DNA of 64,000 bases, from contig NZ_KE384547.1 in the NCBI RefSeq assembly GCF_000426625.1, forward strand, positions 728,986 through 792,985, given 5' to 3'. Under the pieces are notes generated by a model that ran no database searches, was not told where the DNA came from, and was given only the letters and a program-made list of their open reading frames with translations. The DNA comes from Psychrilyobacter atlanticus DSM 19335. GTDB taxonomy: Bacteria; Fusobacteriota; Fusobacteriia; Fusobacteriales; Fusobacteriaceae. The position numbers and the translations under genes were made by a program. Of this stretch, positions 26,278-34,750 are shown piece by piece (position 1 is the first letter of the stretch; every line of letters starts with the position of its first letter).

Positions 26278-27525
26278 ATGGGTATTTATTTTAAAAAAAA
26301 AGAAGTAAAAATTATTAACACTTATTTCTTTTGTATACTACTAAGTCTTTTGCCAGTATTAATTACAACCTTAGTAAGTTCAACGTTTAGTTCAGGAAAT
26401 TTATACCCTCTTTCTATAGGAGTTATATTTTTGATACAAGTAATAATTTCAATTTATTGCTACTCAAAGTTTAAGGGAAAAAAAATTAATAAAAAATTAA
26501 TTTCATTAGCAATAATATTGACAACGTCGCAAGCAATTACATTACTGATATCTTTATTTAATGGTTTAGAAATAGATGGATTTGATTTTATTAATGTTTT
26601 TGTAAGAGCAATCACTTTTTTTGTTTTTATAGTAATACCATATAAATTTAAAATTTCTAGAAAAGCATTAGAAAAGTTTATGTTTTATATAGTTACACTA
26701 GGTTGTATAGCTTGCCTATATAATATAATTATTAATTTTAATGGTTTGAGGCATATTTTAAATATAAATAATCCTTATGCTGTTAATTTTAAATCATTTT
26801 TTATCGGAAGAAATAGTTTTGGACAGTTACTGTTATTTTCAATGATAGCTAATACTTTTTTATTTTTTATAAAAAAATCAGCTTATAGTAAATTTTGTTA
26901 TTTATTATTTGTTATAAATATAGTGGCAACTCTTTCTAGAACTGTAACAGGTTCTGTTAGCATATTTTTAATCATTTTCTTTTTAATACACTTTAGAAAA
27001 AAGTTGAAATCAAAATTTTTGATTATTTGTTTTGTAAGCGTTTTTTTATTTTTAATTTTTTCTAATGATGCAGTAAGTAACTTTATTATAAAAATGTTAA
27101 TAAGAAGTGAAACAGGAACAACAGGAAGAAGTGTTTTTTGGGGTATTGCTATTCAAGTACTTAATGAAAATAATTGGTTGTTTGGTATAGGTTATTTAAC
27201 AAGTAGAAGTCTCCTCAAATCTATGGGATATTCGAGTCAATTTCATAATTTTTACTTAGAAACATTAGTTGGGGGAGGTGTAATAGAACTAATATTACAT
27301 GTTATTATTTTTAAACTAACAATTGAAAATTTAAAAATGATAATTAAAAATGATAAAGTTATTGGTAATATTTATTTTTCTGGGTTTATAGCACTTTTAT
27401 TTTATTCATTCTTTGAAAGTGTATCATATTTTTCTATGGGATATGTAGATTCAATTTTTAGAATGTTTTTTCTAACAATTCCTATTCTCTATTCAAATAA
27501 TTTTAGAAGAAATAAGTGTAATTAA
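26278..27525 (+). CDS. O-antigen polymerase/ligase-like (Wzy) membrane protein
   Basis: A 415-residue, mostly hydrophobic protein with about eleven predicted membrane segments. One large extracytoplasmic loop comes after TM8-9 and contains SETGTTGRSVFWGIAIQ and FGIGY...SSQFHNFYLETLVGGG, matching the Wzy_C (O-antigen ligase-like) pattern with the conserved Arg and the H-N-x-Y/F motif. It should polymerise lipid-linked repeat units in the periplasm. The start has AGAGGAG at 26262-26268. Sequence drift in this class is high, so polymerase versus ligase cannot be settled. Confidence 0.85.
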   Translation: MGIYFKKKEVKIINTYFFCILLSLLPVLITTLVSSTFSSGNLYPLSIGVIFLIQVIISIYCYSKFKGKKINKKLISLAIILTTSQAITLLISLFNGLEIDGFDFINVFVRAITFFVFIVIPYKFKISRKALEKFMFYIVTLGCIACLYNIIINFNGLRHILNINNPYAVNFKSFFIGRNSFGQLLLFSMIANTFLFFIKKSAYSKFCYLLFVINIVATLSRTVTGSVSIFLIIFFLIHFRKKLKSKFLIICFVSVFLFLIFSNDAVSNFIIKMLIRSETGTTGRSVFWGIAIQVLNENNWLFGIGYLTSRSLLKSMGYSSQFHNFYLETLVGGGVIELILHVIIFKLTIENLKMIIKNDKVIGNIYFSGFIALLFYSFFESVSYFSMGYVDSIFRMFFLTIPILYSNNFRRNKCN

Positions 27526-27757
27526 AGTACTTGGTTTAAGTTTATGCTTGTTTAATAAATAGTAACATCTAAAATTTATGTTGAAAAAATTATATATATA
27601 GATATAATTTTCCTAGAATCATTACTAGTCATAATTTGAGATTTTAGAGGGTTAAAAGTATTAAGAATATTCGTGATCTCTAATATTAGGATAAACTTTT
27701 TCGTAAGGTATCAACTTGATTTACTTATTAAAATAAATATATAATGAGGTTCTATAA

Positions 27758-29311
27758 ATGAAAACAATAACAATATTATTAATGATGCTAGCAATAATAA
27801 CTAAAATAAGTGGATTTGGGAGAGATGTTGTATTATCGTATTATTATGGTGTTTCAAATATAACAGATGCTTATTTAGTAGCAATAACTATTCCTACCGT
27901 AATTTTTTCTTTTATAGGAATAGGAATATCAACTAACTTAATTCCTATGTATAATAATATAAAAAAAGAAAAAGGAATTCAAGATGCCGAAAAATTTATA
28001 AATGATGTTATTAATTTCAGTATAATACTATGTTCACTAATAGTAATGATAGCATTTCCTTTATCAGGAGGGATTGTAAGAGTTATTGCTCCTGGTCTTT
28101 GTGATCAAACGTTAAATTTAGCAATTGATTTTACAAAAATTACTATAATAGGAATATATTTTTCTGTAGGAATAAGTATTTTTACAGGATATTTACATTT
28201 GAAAAAAAGTTTTATAGCTCCGACATTAATGGGGATACCATTAAATGTAATTATGATTATTTTTATAGCTATAAGTCATAATTATTCTATTCAAATCCTT
28301 TCAATTGGGAGTGTATTATCATTAGCTTTTCAATTTTTATTTCTTATTCCCTTTGCATATAAACAAGGTTATTCTTATAGCTTTGAGTTAGATAGGAATA
28401 ATCCTTATTTAAAAAAAATGGTTTTGTTGTCTATACCTGTAATTATAGGAGTTTCAGTTAATCAAATTAATGTATTAATTGATAAAAGTATTGCTTCTCG
28501 AATGATAATAGGGAGTATTTCAGCTTTAACTTATGCAAATAGAATGAATTTGTTTGTAAAAGGTATATTCATAAGCACTATAGCCTCTTTAATGTACCCT
28601 ACCTTATCTAAAATGTCAGCGGAAAATAATGTACATGGTTATAAAAAAACATTAATAGAAGCAATAAATGTAATAAATTTATTGGTCATTCCAATTAGTA
28701 TAATTTCGATGATGTTTTCTGAGATAATAATTAAATTAATTTTTGGGAGAGGAGCTTTTAATTCAACAGCTGTTTTAAGAACAGCTCATTCATTAATTTT
28801 TTATTCGATAGGAATGATAGGGATTGGACATAGAGAGATACTTTCAAGAGCTTTTTATTCTCTTCAAGATACGAAAACTCCTATGATAAATGCAGTTACT
28901 GGTGTGGTAGTTAATATTATTTTTAATATTGTTTTATCTGATATAATGGGGATAAAGGGACTAGCATTAGCAAGTAGTATTGCAGCGGTATCAACATCAT
29001 TACTTTTAACTATTAGCTTAAGAAAAAAAATAGGGTCTTTTGGATTAAAAAATATGACTCTATCTTTTATAAAAATATTGTGCGCATCTATAATTACAGG
29101 TATGCTGTCAAAGATATTTTATAATTACTTGATAAAAAATATGTTTAAATCTAGTTTAGCATTATTTGTTTCCTTATTAGCAGGAGTATTTATTTATATT
29201 TTTTTAGTTTTACTTATGAAGGTTGATGAGGTTGAAAAAATTGTAGGTGTAATCAAGAAAAAAATGAGGAATTATAAAAAAGTAGTTGAAGTAAAAAATG
29301 AAGATGATTAA
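27758..29311 (+). CDS. MurJ/Wzx-type lipid-linked flippase
   Basis: A 517-residue MOP-superfamily protein with about 14 membrane segments. It carries MurJ-family marks: SGFGRDVVLSYYYGVSNITDAYLVA near the N terminus, IGVSVNQINVLIDKSIASRM in TM7, TYANRMN and LIFGRGAFNSTA. Canonical MurJ flips lipid II; inside this locus it more probably flips the polysaccharide repeat unit, and the sequence alone does not decide. The 232 bases upstream are non-coding. TTGATT-18-TATAAT (27716-27745) looks like a promoter but lies so close to the ATG that the GAGG site would be upstream of the expected RNA start. It is the last gene of the locus. Confidence 0.88.
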   Translation: MKTITILLMMLAIITKISGFGRDVVLSYYYGVSNITDAYLVAITIPTVIFSFIGIGISTNLIPMYNNIKKEKGIQDAEKFINDVINFSIILCSLIVMIAFPLSGGIVRVIAPGLCDQTLNLAIDFTKITIIGIYFSVGISIFTGYLHLKKSFIAPTLMGIPLNVIMIIFIAISHNYSIQILSIGSVLSLAFQFLFLIPFAYKQGYSYSFELDRNNPYLKKMVLLSIPVIIGVSVNQINVLIDKSIASRMIIGSISALTYANRMNLFVKGIFISTIASLMYPTLSKMSAENNVHGYKKTLIEAINVINLLVIPISIISMMFSEIIIKLIFGRGAFNSTAVLRTAHSLIFYSIGMIGIGHREILSRAFYSLQDTKTPMINAVTGVVVNIIFNIVLSDIMGIKGLALASSIAAVSTSLLLTISLRKKIGSFGLKNMTLSFIKILCASIITGMLSKIFYNYLIKNMFKSSLALFVSLLAGVFIYIFLVLLMKVDEVEKIVGVIKKKMRNYKKVVEVKNEDD

Positions 29312-29542
29312 GTTTTTAACTGTGTAATAATAGAAAAATTAATTGCAATATTTTTTACCACATTTTGGTTCTCCTCCAAGCCGGGCGATTAAGACAATGT
29401 ACAATTGATAATGTACGATGTACAATGAAAATAAAAAAAGAGAAAGTACAGCATAGAAGGAAAAACTTTATAAAATAATATATAAAAGTACAGAGATAGC
29501 ATTTTTATCTTCTGTACTTTTATTATCTATGGAGGCAGAGAT
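29312..29542 (+). repeat. ACAATG repeat and hairpin upstream of the four-helix-bundle gene
   Basis: 29393-29431: 'gacaatgtacaattgataa' continuing 'tgtacgatgtacaatgaaaat'. 29484-29523: strong hairpin AAAAGTACAGA-gata...tatct-TCTGTACTTTT with T-rich end, a likely terminator for the polysaccharide operon. The rest shows nothing. Confidence 0.7.
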
Positions 29543-29902
29543 ATGAAAGCAAATAATTTAATTGAAGAAAAAAGCTTTAAATTTGCACTGCGAATTGTAA
29601 ACTTATATAAATTTTTACAAACTCAAAAGAAAGAATATATTATGTCTAAACAAATATTACGATCTGGAACTAGTGTTGGTGCTAATATAGCTGAAGGTGT
29701 TGAAGCACAAAGCAAGAAAGATTTTATATCTAAAATGAGTATCGCACTTAAAGAAGCAAACGAAACTAAATATTGGTTAAGATTACTGATAGCTTCAGAT
29801 TATATTGATTCTAATGTAGGGGGAAATCTTAAAGAAGAATTGTTAGAAATAATTAAGATACTTACTGCAATATTAAAGAAAAGCAGAGAAAACCTTAAAT
29901 AA
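29543..29902 (+). CDS. Four helix bundle protein (S23/IVP family)
   Basis: A 119-residue helical protein of the family first seen encoded in 23S rRNA intervening sequences: FKFALRIVNLYKFLQTQKKEY, the hallmark QILRSGTSVGANIAEG, then SKKDFISKMSIALKEANETKYWLRLL. The family forms pentameric basic bundles; function is unknown, though nucleic-acid binding is suspected. The start has GGAGG (29531-29535). It is framed on both sides by ACAATG-type repeats (29393-29431; 29902-29962), so it may belong with that repeat family in the way the GxxExxY gene belongs with its inverted repeats. Confidence 0.93.
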   Translation: MKANNLIEEKSFKFALRIVNLYKFLQTQKKEYIMSKQILRSGTSVGANIAEGVEAQSKKDFISKMSIALKEANETKYWLRLLIASDYIDSNVGGNLKEELLEIIKILTAILKKSRENLK

Positions 29903-30152
29903 AATGTACAATGCAGAGAATAGAGAAAAAAATGTACAATGGATAATTGACAATGTACAATGAAAACCAAGAAAAAAAGAATAATCAGTGTAGATTAGAA
30001 AATTTTCTGTGTATCTCGATAGAGATCCGCGTTCTATGAATTAGTGTAATTCGTGACAAAAGGTTAGGGTTTTTCTCAGTGTACTTCTCTATTTTATCTT
30101 CGAGATCTCCGTGTAGAGGTTTGGCTTTTAATAAATTTAATATTCGTATATT
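29903..30152 (+). repeat. Repeats downstream of the four-helix-bundle gene
   Basis: The ACAATG unit ('aatgtacaatggataattg', 'acaatgtacaatgaaaacc', 29929-29962), then a 'gtagattagaaaattttctgtgtatctcg...gatccgcgttctatg' unit (about 29982-30040), 'gtgtaattcgtgacaaaa' (30044-30061) and one type D right arm (about 30075-30125). No gene. Confidence 0.7.
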
Positions 30153-30184
30153 GAGGTATTTACCTCTTTTTTTTATGGTATACT
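30153..30184 (+). promoter_or_regulatory. Terminator plus -10 module before MntA/HepT pair 1
   Basis: GAGGTA-tt-TACCTC (30153-30166) followed by eight T, then ATGG and TATACT (30179-30184). The same module, with TATAAT, lies before the fused NTase-HEPN gene (37223-37254); a third copy of the hairpin alone is at 31730-31743. Confidence 0.6.
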
Positions 30185-30217
30185 GTAGTATAAACAAAGA
30201 AGATGTTGGAGGTAGAG

Positions 30218-30499
30218 ATGTATTTAGAAGAATTAAAAAAAATATTAAAGCAAGAACATATACTAGAAAAATATCAAATAGATGAATTATGTATTTTTGG
30301 TTCTATTGCAAGGGGTGAAAATGGAAATGATATAGATCTACTAGTTAATGATGATAATTATAAAAAATGGATAGAAATAAAGGCAGAATTAGAGAAAAAA
30401 ACCGGTATTAAAGTAGATATAATGTTAGAAAAATATGCGAATCCAATCGTACTTTATAGAGCTAATAGGGAGAAGATTTATGTTGGAAAATACAGCTAA
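30218..30499 (+). CDS. MntA-type minimal nucleotidyltransferase (antitoxin), pair 1
   Basis: A 93-residue MNT protein with the polymerase-beta fold motif IFGSIARGENGNDIDLLV: the GS-x-x-RG helix turn and the catalytic D-x-D are intact. In MntA/HepT modules the nucleotidyltransferase antitoxin adds AMP to a Tyr in the HEPN toxin. ATG 30218 is chosen for GGAGGT at 30208-30213; an ATG at 30203 has no site. It overlaps the HepT gene by 20 bases. Confidence 0.88.
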   Translation: MYLEELKKILKQEHILEKYQIDELCIFGSIARGENGNDIDLLVNDDNYKKWIEIKAELEKKTGIKVDIMLEKYANPIVLYRANREKIYVGKYS

Positions 30500-30962
30500 T
30501 GACTTATTATATATATTAAGCATATTAGAGAGTGTAGGGAAAATTGAAAAGTATTCAGAATTATATGATGATGCAGAACACTTTTTTGATGCACAAGATC
30601 AAATGCCATTTAATGCTACACTATCTCTTTTAATTAATATTGGTGAAGTTAGTGGGAAAATAACAGAAAATATAAAAGAGAAATATAGTGAAATACCCTG
30701 GAAATTGATGAAAGACTTTAGAAATAGAGTAGCTCATGACTATATGAATTTGGATATATTTATTACCTTTAATATAATTAAGAAAGAATTACCGAGAGTA
30801 AAATCAGATATAGAAGAGCTACTGATAAATGAATTGAATAATGAAAAATTTATAATGGAAGAATATAAAGTCTGTATTGGGAATAGGTATTATAAGCATA
30901 TAAATTTTGAAAAAATAAATAATGAATTAAAGTCAGAAAATAAAAAAACGGATAAGAAATAA
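30480..30962 (+). CDS. HepT-type HEPN toxin (DUF86), pair 1
   Basis: A 160-residue helical protein of the HEPN/DUF86 group. It contains FRNRVAHDYM, the R-x4-H-x-Y motif: Arg and His form the RNase site and Tyr is the AMPylation target of MntA. The family core is about 110-120 residues; here an extra lysine- and asparagine-rich C-terminal segment of about 40 residues follows. The ATG at 30480 lies within the MntA gene with GGGAG about ten bases before it. Predicted RNase toxin neutralised by the upstream gene product. Confidence 0.87.
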   Translation: MLENTANDLLYILSILESVGKIEKYSELYDDAEHFFDAQDQMPFNATLSLLINIGEVSGKITENIKEKYSEIPWKLMKDFRNRVAHDYMNLDIFITFNIIKKELPRVKSDIEELLINELNNEKFIMEEYKVCIGNRYYKHINFEKINNELKSENKKTDKK

Positions 30963-32830
30963 AAGCATAGCACACGGATGTCACTGACATACACGGAAGG
31001 AGCTCTGATCATCGCAGGATTTTATTTAATTAGCGATTATTAGTGATACATTTAAAAATTAAGTTTTTAGTACACTTAATTTTTAATATTCGTATACTCT
31101 TGGTGGCAAAAAGAAATCGTAATCTAGTCAGTTATAAGTCAGGGTCAAAAAGAAAAGGTTTTCTTAGTGAGATTCGTGTAATTCGTGACAAAAGGTTAGG
31201 TTTTTTTCTCAGTGTACTTCTCTAGTTTTACCTTTGTGAGCTTCGTGTAAGGATTTGATTTTAATAATCTGAGACAAAGATATGATTTTAAAGACTTCTG
31301 TGTAGTAGCAGTAGAATGTTGAAATATTCGCGTAATTAGCGGTAAAAAGAAGGTTCTAAAGATTCCATCTTTAATACGGGTTCTTTCTTTTTTTCTGAAA
31401 AAGAAATGAACCAAAGAAAAGCAGACTTTTTCTAAATGATGTTATATAGGTGAGATCATGGATCCCCGTTTCTTATCGGGATGCCTGACGGGCATGGTGA
31501 GCACGACGAAACTCGCAAAATATCTACTGAGAAGTAGAATAACATCCAGAAAAAGAAATAGGTTCTAACCAAAAATAAAAAAACTTCTGTGTTATAGCAG
31601 TAGGATGTTTAAAAATTCGTGTCATTCGTGACAAAAAATAAAAAAGAATTTCTTAGTGTACTCTCTAGTTTTATCTTCGTGATCTCCGTGTAGAGGTTTG
31701 GCTTTTAATAAATTTAATATTCATATCTAGAGGTATTTACCTCTTTTTTTTTTGCAAAAAATCTGATTATTTTAAAAATTTTTTATTTATTTTTTTTAGA
31801 AAATTTTAAATTTATGAAACCATGGTTAAGCCCAATGAAATAGAGGCTTATAGATGAGATATTAAAATATATTTTGATTTTAGTCTGTGGTTTATATAAA
31901 TATTCTGAACAATCTAAGAATTTCCTTTATTCACGCACGACATCGTGCATGGGCCTTGACTTTACGAACTTTTGAGGCAATACTTTACTTGAGAAGTAAG
32001 GAAAAAGATTTAAAAACTTGGACACGGAGATAGAAAAAATAATTGATAGTTGAAAATGTACAATTGAAAGTTAAAAGAAAAAAGAAAAGAACTAGTCACG
32101 AATTAACACGAAAAAGAATTAAAACCTTGGACACGAAGGTCACGAAGAGAAAAAAGGTAGAGATCACAAAGGGAAATAAAACTTAGTTTACTTTCTTGTT
32201 TTTGCTTCGTATAGAGGTTTAGGTTAACCAGTGTAGATCAGAGAATTTTCAGTGTGTATCGAAGATACCCGCGTTCTATGAGTCAAAGTCAGTTATAAGT
32301 CAGGCTCAAAAGAGAAGGTTTTCTTAGTGAACTCTCTAGGGTTTACCTTCGTGAGCTTCGTGTAAGAATTCTAGCTTGTATAATTTAAAAGAAATGGAAC
32401 GCGGATGCTAGTGCATACACGGAAGGAGCTCTAATAATCACAGATCTAAATTTTTAGGTTTTAAACTTAGAAAGACTTATCCATCAATGACCACCGATTG
32501 TCACTGATGAAAAAAAAATTTTCTTAGTGGTAAAGAATCAGAGTAAATCTGTGTAATCTGCGACAAAGAAGATTCTACCCGCAAGGGGCATCACCAATAT
32601 ATCTACTCGCAAGGGGTATCACCAAAATGCTATTAGTTTACTTTATAAACATAGGATTTTGAGATAAAGTTTATTTCATAAACTAAGAATATTGCGATAG
32701 TCAGGCTCAAAAAAAGAGGTTTTCTTAGTGAGCTTCGTGTAAAGGGTTAGAGAATTTAGTTTTAATCTGTGATAATTCGTGACAAAGAGGTTGAGGTTTT
32801 AAATCTATTAAATAAATGAGGATGAGTCCT
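30963..32830 (+). repeat. 1.9-kb repeat-filled region
   Basis: Contents: a 'gcacacggatgtcactgac' unit (30967); an AT-rich palindrome in a paired half-unit (31045-31100); type D arms (31150-31255); a type A repeat (31353-31565); the hairpin GAGGTA-tt-TACCTC with T run (31730-31752). A unique stretch 31760-32000 holds GCACGA-ca-TCGTGC (near 31934). Then a type D pair (32110-32235), 'cagtgtgtatcgaagatac' unit (32250), paired half-unit 'atctgtgtaatctgcgacaa' (32548) and two 'tacccgcaaggggcatcacc' units (32574 and 32600). Small open frames here are repeat-derived. No gene. Confidence 0.7.
31353..31565 (+). repeat. Type A dispersed hairpin repeat
   Basis: The head is TAAAGAT-tcc-ATCTTTA (31357-31373). 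The second hairpin has outer arms GGTTC/GAACC. The 3' module is the same as in the other type A copies. The head stem differs from TAAGGGT/ACCCTTA copies at paired positions. Confidence 0.85.
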
Positions 32831-33037
32831 ATGACTTATGTTAAATCTAAAATTATGCAGACAGGGGAAATAATCTTTACTGTGGTATACCTCTCCAGCC
32901 TTTTGGGAGTAGATGAAACTACTGTGAGAAGGTATATCTATAACCATCAGTTAAAGAGCAGGAAGATCTGCGGGGTTTATCTGATAGAAAGGTCGGATAT
33001 TCTCAAATTCTTAGAACTATATAACTATTATAGTTAA
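32831..33037 (+). CDS. Small HTH/excisionase-like DNA-binding protein
   Basis: A 68-residue protein with an excisionase/MerR-type winged helix: VVYLSSLLGVDETTVRRYIYNHQLKSRKICGVYLIERSDILKFL, where the turn LGVDETTVRRYI is a DNA-recognition helix and the GVYLIERSDILKFL wing is typical of excisionase-family proteins. The ATG at 32831 is chosen because GAGG (32817-32820) is about ten bases away; ATGs at 32816 and 32822 touch or precede it. It directly follows repeat DNA and precedes an unrecognised gene by 57 bases. It could control that gene or be left from a mobile element. Confidence 0.65.
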   Translation: MTYVKSKIMQTGEIIFTVVYLSSLLGVDETTVRRYIYNHQLKSRKICGVYLIERSDILKFLELYNYYS

Positions 33038-33094
33038 TTATTATATATAATATGCTGTCTTATCGCTTTTTTAAAATTCCAAGGAGGTAAAGTC

Positions 33095-33862
33095 ATGATA
33101 ACAACATCGGAAAAGAAACTGATACTGTTGGAAAATATTTCAAGAATAATGAAAACTTATGAAAGAAAGGATGCATACTTAAAAGAGATTGCTGATGACA
33201 AAGCAACTTTAGAACTTCTTATGGGAAAAGAAACAGCAGGAGAACCTATGCCGGATTATTCTAACTATACCGATTATACTGAGTGGAAAGACACAGTACA
33301 AAAAGAGGTAGTTAAAGCAGAGAGTACCATAGAAAATTTGGAGATTAGAATGATAGAAGTAGATATTATATCGATAACTATACAGATATCGGTGAGTAAG
33401 GTGGGTACCCGAGAGATAGTTCGGATAGTTGAAACTGCTCTACCCTTTTTGATAAATATCAGGAGGAGCAGGGAGAAAATTGATGTGGTAAGAAATCATG
33501 AACTGTTTCATTATTTTCATTTGATTCAGAGGCAGAAGATCTATTGTATGGATCCCCAAACCCAGAAAGTATTCAGTAAGATTGTAGGAGATTATATCCC
33601 TGCTTTTAAATCTCTATTAGGGGAACCTGCCAGGGTTGTTCTGAGTCATGAATACTGGGAGGAGTTTATGAAGGCCAGGCAGAAACTTATTCCTGTAGAT
33701 GAAACCATAGAGGAGGAGTTCTTTCATCTGGAAAAGTTGATATTTCAAAGTTTAAAGGATGAAGTCTTTGAGGAGAAGTATGAATTTATATATTTTATCC
33801 TTACCCTCTATCTGCTTTATTTGAAGATAATAGTGGATATAGAGGGGAAATGTAAGAAGTAA
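33095..33862 (+). CDS. Unrecognised 255-residue protein
   Basis: Not assigned to any family. The protein is highly charged and mainly helical. Residues 20-100 suggest coiled coil (YERKDAYLKEIADDKATLELL). The middle has HELFHYFHLIQRQKIYCMD, and the C terminus is a hydrophobic helix (FIYFILTLYLLYLKIIVDI) before GKCKK. No nucleotide-binding motif or signal peptide is seen. A strong AAGGAGG site (33080-33086) supports translation, and its codon use resembles the core genes rather than the AT-rich locus. It may form an operon with the HTH gene upstream. The stop codon lies within a 7-base tandem repeat (33855-33877). Confidence 0.7.
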   Translation: MITTSEKKLILLENISRIMKTYERKDAYLKEIADDKATLELLMGKETAGEPMPDYSNYTDYTEWKDTVQKEVVKAESTIENLEIRMIEVDIISITIQISVSKVGTREIVRIVETALPFLINIRRSREKIDVVRNHELFHYFHLIQRQKIYCMDPQTQKVFSKIVGDYIPAFKSLLGEPARVVLSHEYWEEFMKARQKLIPVDETIEEEFFHLEKLIFQSLKDEVFEEKYEFIYFILTLYLLYLKIIVDIEGKCKK

Positions 33863-34375
33863 GAAGTAAGAAGTAATGGATAATGAAAAGATAAGAGAAA
33901 AACTTGGACACGGAGATCAATTAATTGAAAGTAAATAATTAAAAATTAAAAGATTTAGTCGCAGATTACACAAATTTACACAGATTAAAAGAAACCAAGA
34001 AAGAAGCATAGAACGCGGATGTATGAATGACACTACCCGTAAAGGGCATCACCAAAGTAACTATTAGTTTTCTAACGAGAACATAGAACTTTGCGTCCAC
34101 GGATAAGAGCTATGAAGGAGCAGGATATTATTGATTTTGGTTATAACCAAGAAAAAGATATTAAAAACCTTTGACACGGAGATGCACGGAGGAAAAAAGA
34201 GAGGTCACGGAGAAAGACAAGAATTTCTTAGTGTGCTATCTGGTTATTTCTTTGTGAGCTTCGTGTAAGAAATTTGATTTTAGTAATCTGCGACAAAAAA
34301 ACTCCTGTGTAATTGCAATAAGAATCTTATAAAATTAGTGTAGATTAGTGGCAAAAATGATGGGAGGTGAGACCC
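33863..34375 (+). repeat. Repeat-filled intergenic region
   Basis: GTAAGAA tandem copies crossing the preceding stop codon (33855-33877), 'tagtcgcagattacacaaat' (33957, the same as the end of the GxxExxY unit), and a 'gaacgcggatgtatgaatgac' unit (34013). A 'tacccgtaaagggcatcacc' element is inserted into that unit (about 34033-34093). A type D inverted repeat (34160-34275) and paired half-unit 'attagtgtagattagtggc' (34333) follow. No gene. Confidence 0.7.
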
Positions 34376-34660
34376 ATGCTTATTAAAAACAAATCTGATC
34401 CAATTATTCATATTAGGAGTGTGCTGGAAAGAAGGGACCTATCAAAGGCAGATAAGATTATTCTTATTACTATCTTAATAGAACCGTATATTCAATTAGA
34501 GTTTTCTCCAACTGAATATTCTAAATTTATTGGGATTTCTAAAAGTGGTATAAATGGTTCATTCTATAAACTGAATAATTTAAAGATCTTAAAAAGACGT
34601 AAAAAAGGTGAAAATCATGGGAATAGGTATAGATATATATTAGATTGTGATTGTATTTAG
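34376..34660 (+). CDS. Small winged-helix DNA-binding protein
   Basis: A 94-residue protein whose C-terminal half reads SPTEYSKFIGISKSGINGSFYKLNNLKILKRR followed by NRYRYIL, a helix-turn-helix plus wing like those in MarR-type and replication-initiator N-terminal domains. No enzyme motif. ATG 34376 is chosen for GGGAGGTGA at 34362-34370; an in-frame GTG at 34367 lies within that site. Just downstream (34700-34750) is a nested palindrome that could be its operator. Whether it is a plasmid- or phage-derived regulator is uncertain. Confidence 0.6.
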   Translation: MLIKNKSDPIIHIRSVLERRDLSKADKIILITILIEPYIQLEFSPTEYSKFIGISKSGINGSFYKLNNLKILKRRKKGENHGNRYRYILDCDCI

Positions 34661-34699
34661 AATGTTGTAATTTCATCCCTTTTTTAGGCTTAAATAAGT

Positions 34700-34750
34700 C
34701 CAGTGAGAGGACCTTTAGTCCAATCATTGGACTTTTAGTCTATTCACTGG
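34700..34750. promoter_or_regulatory. Nested palindrome, possible operator
   Basis: Inner perfect palindrome AGTCCAAT-c-ATTGGACT (34717-34733) inside outer arms CCAGTGA (34700-34706) and TCACTGG (34744-34750). TTTAGTC occurs twice as a direct repeat (34714, 34734). It lies 40 bases after the small winged-helix gene. Confidence 0.55.

Noticed and set aside
27716-27745. Promoter TTGATT-18-TATAAT before the flippase gene
   Set aside because: The -10 box abuts the ribosome site, so the RNA would start after the site. It is kept only as a remark; the same problem applies to 43671-43700 before rarA.
31043-31414. Short frames at 31043-31225 (+) and 31196-31414 (-)
   Set aside because: Both run through half-unit, type D and type A repeats and have no ribosome site or protein similarity.
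33855-33877. CRISPR-like tandem array
   Set aside because: The copies are adjacent without spacers and only seven bases long. No array of spaced direct repeats or cas gene is present anywhere in the window.
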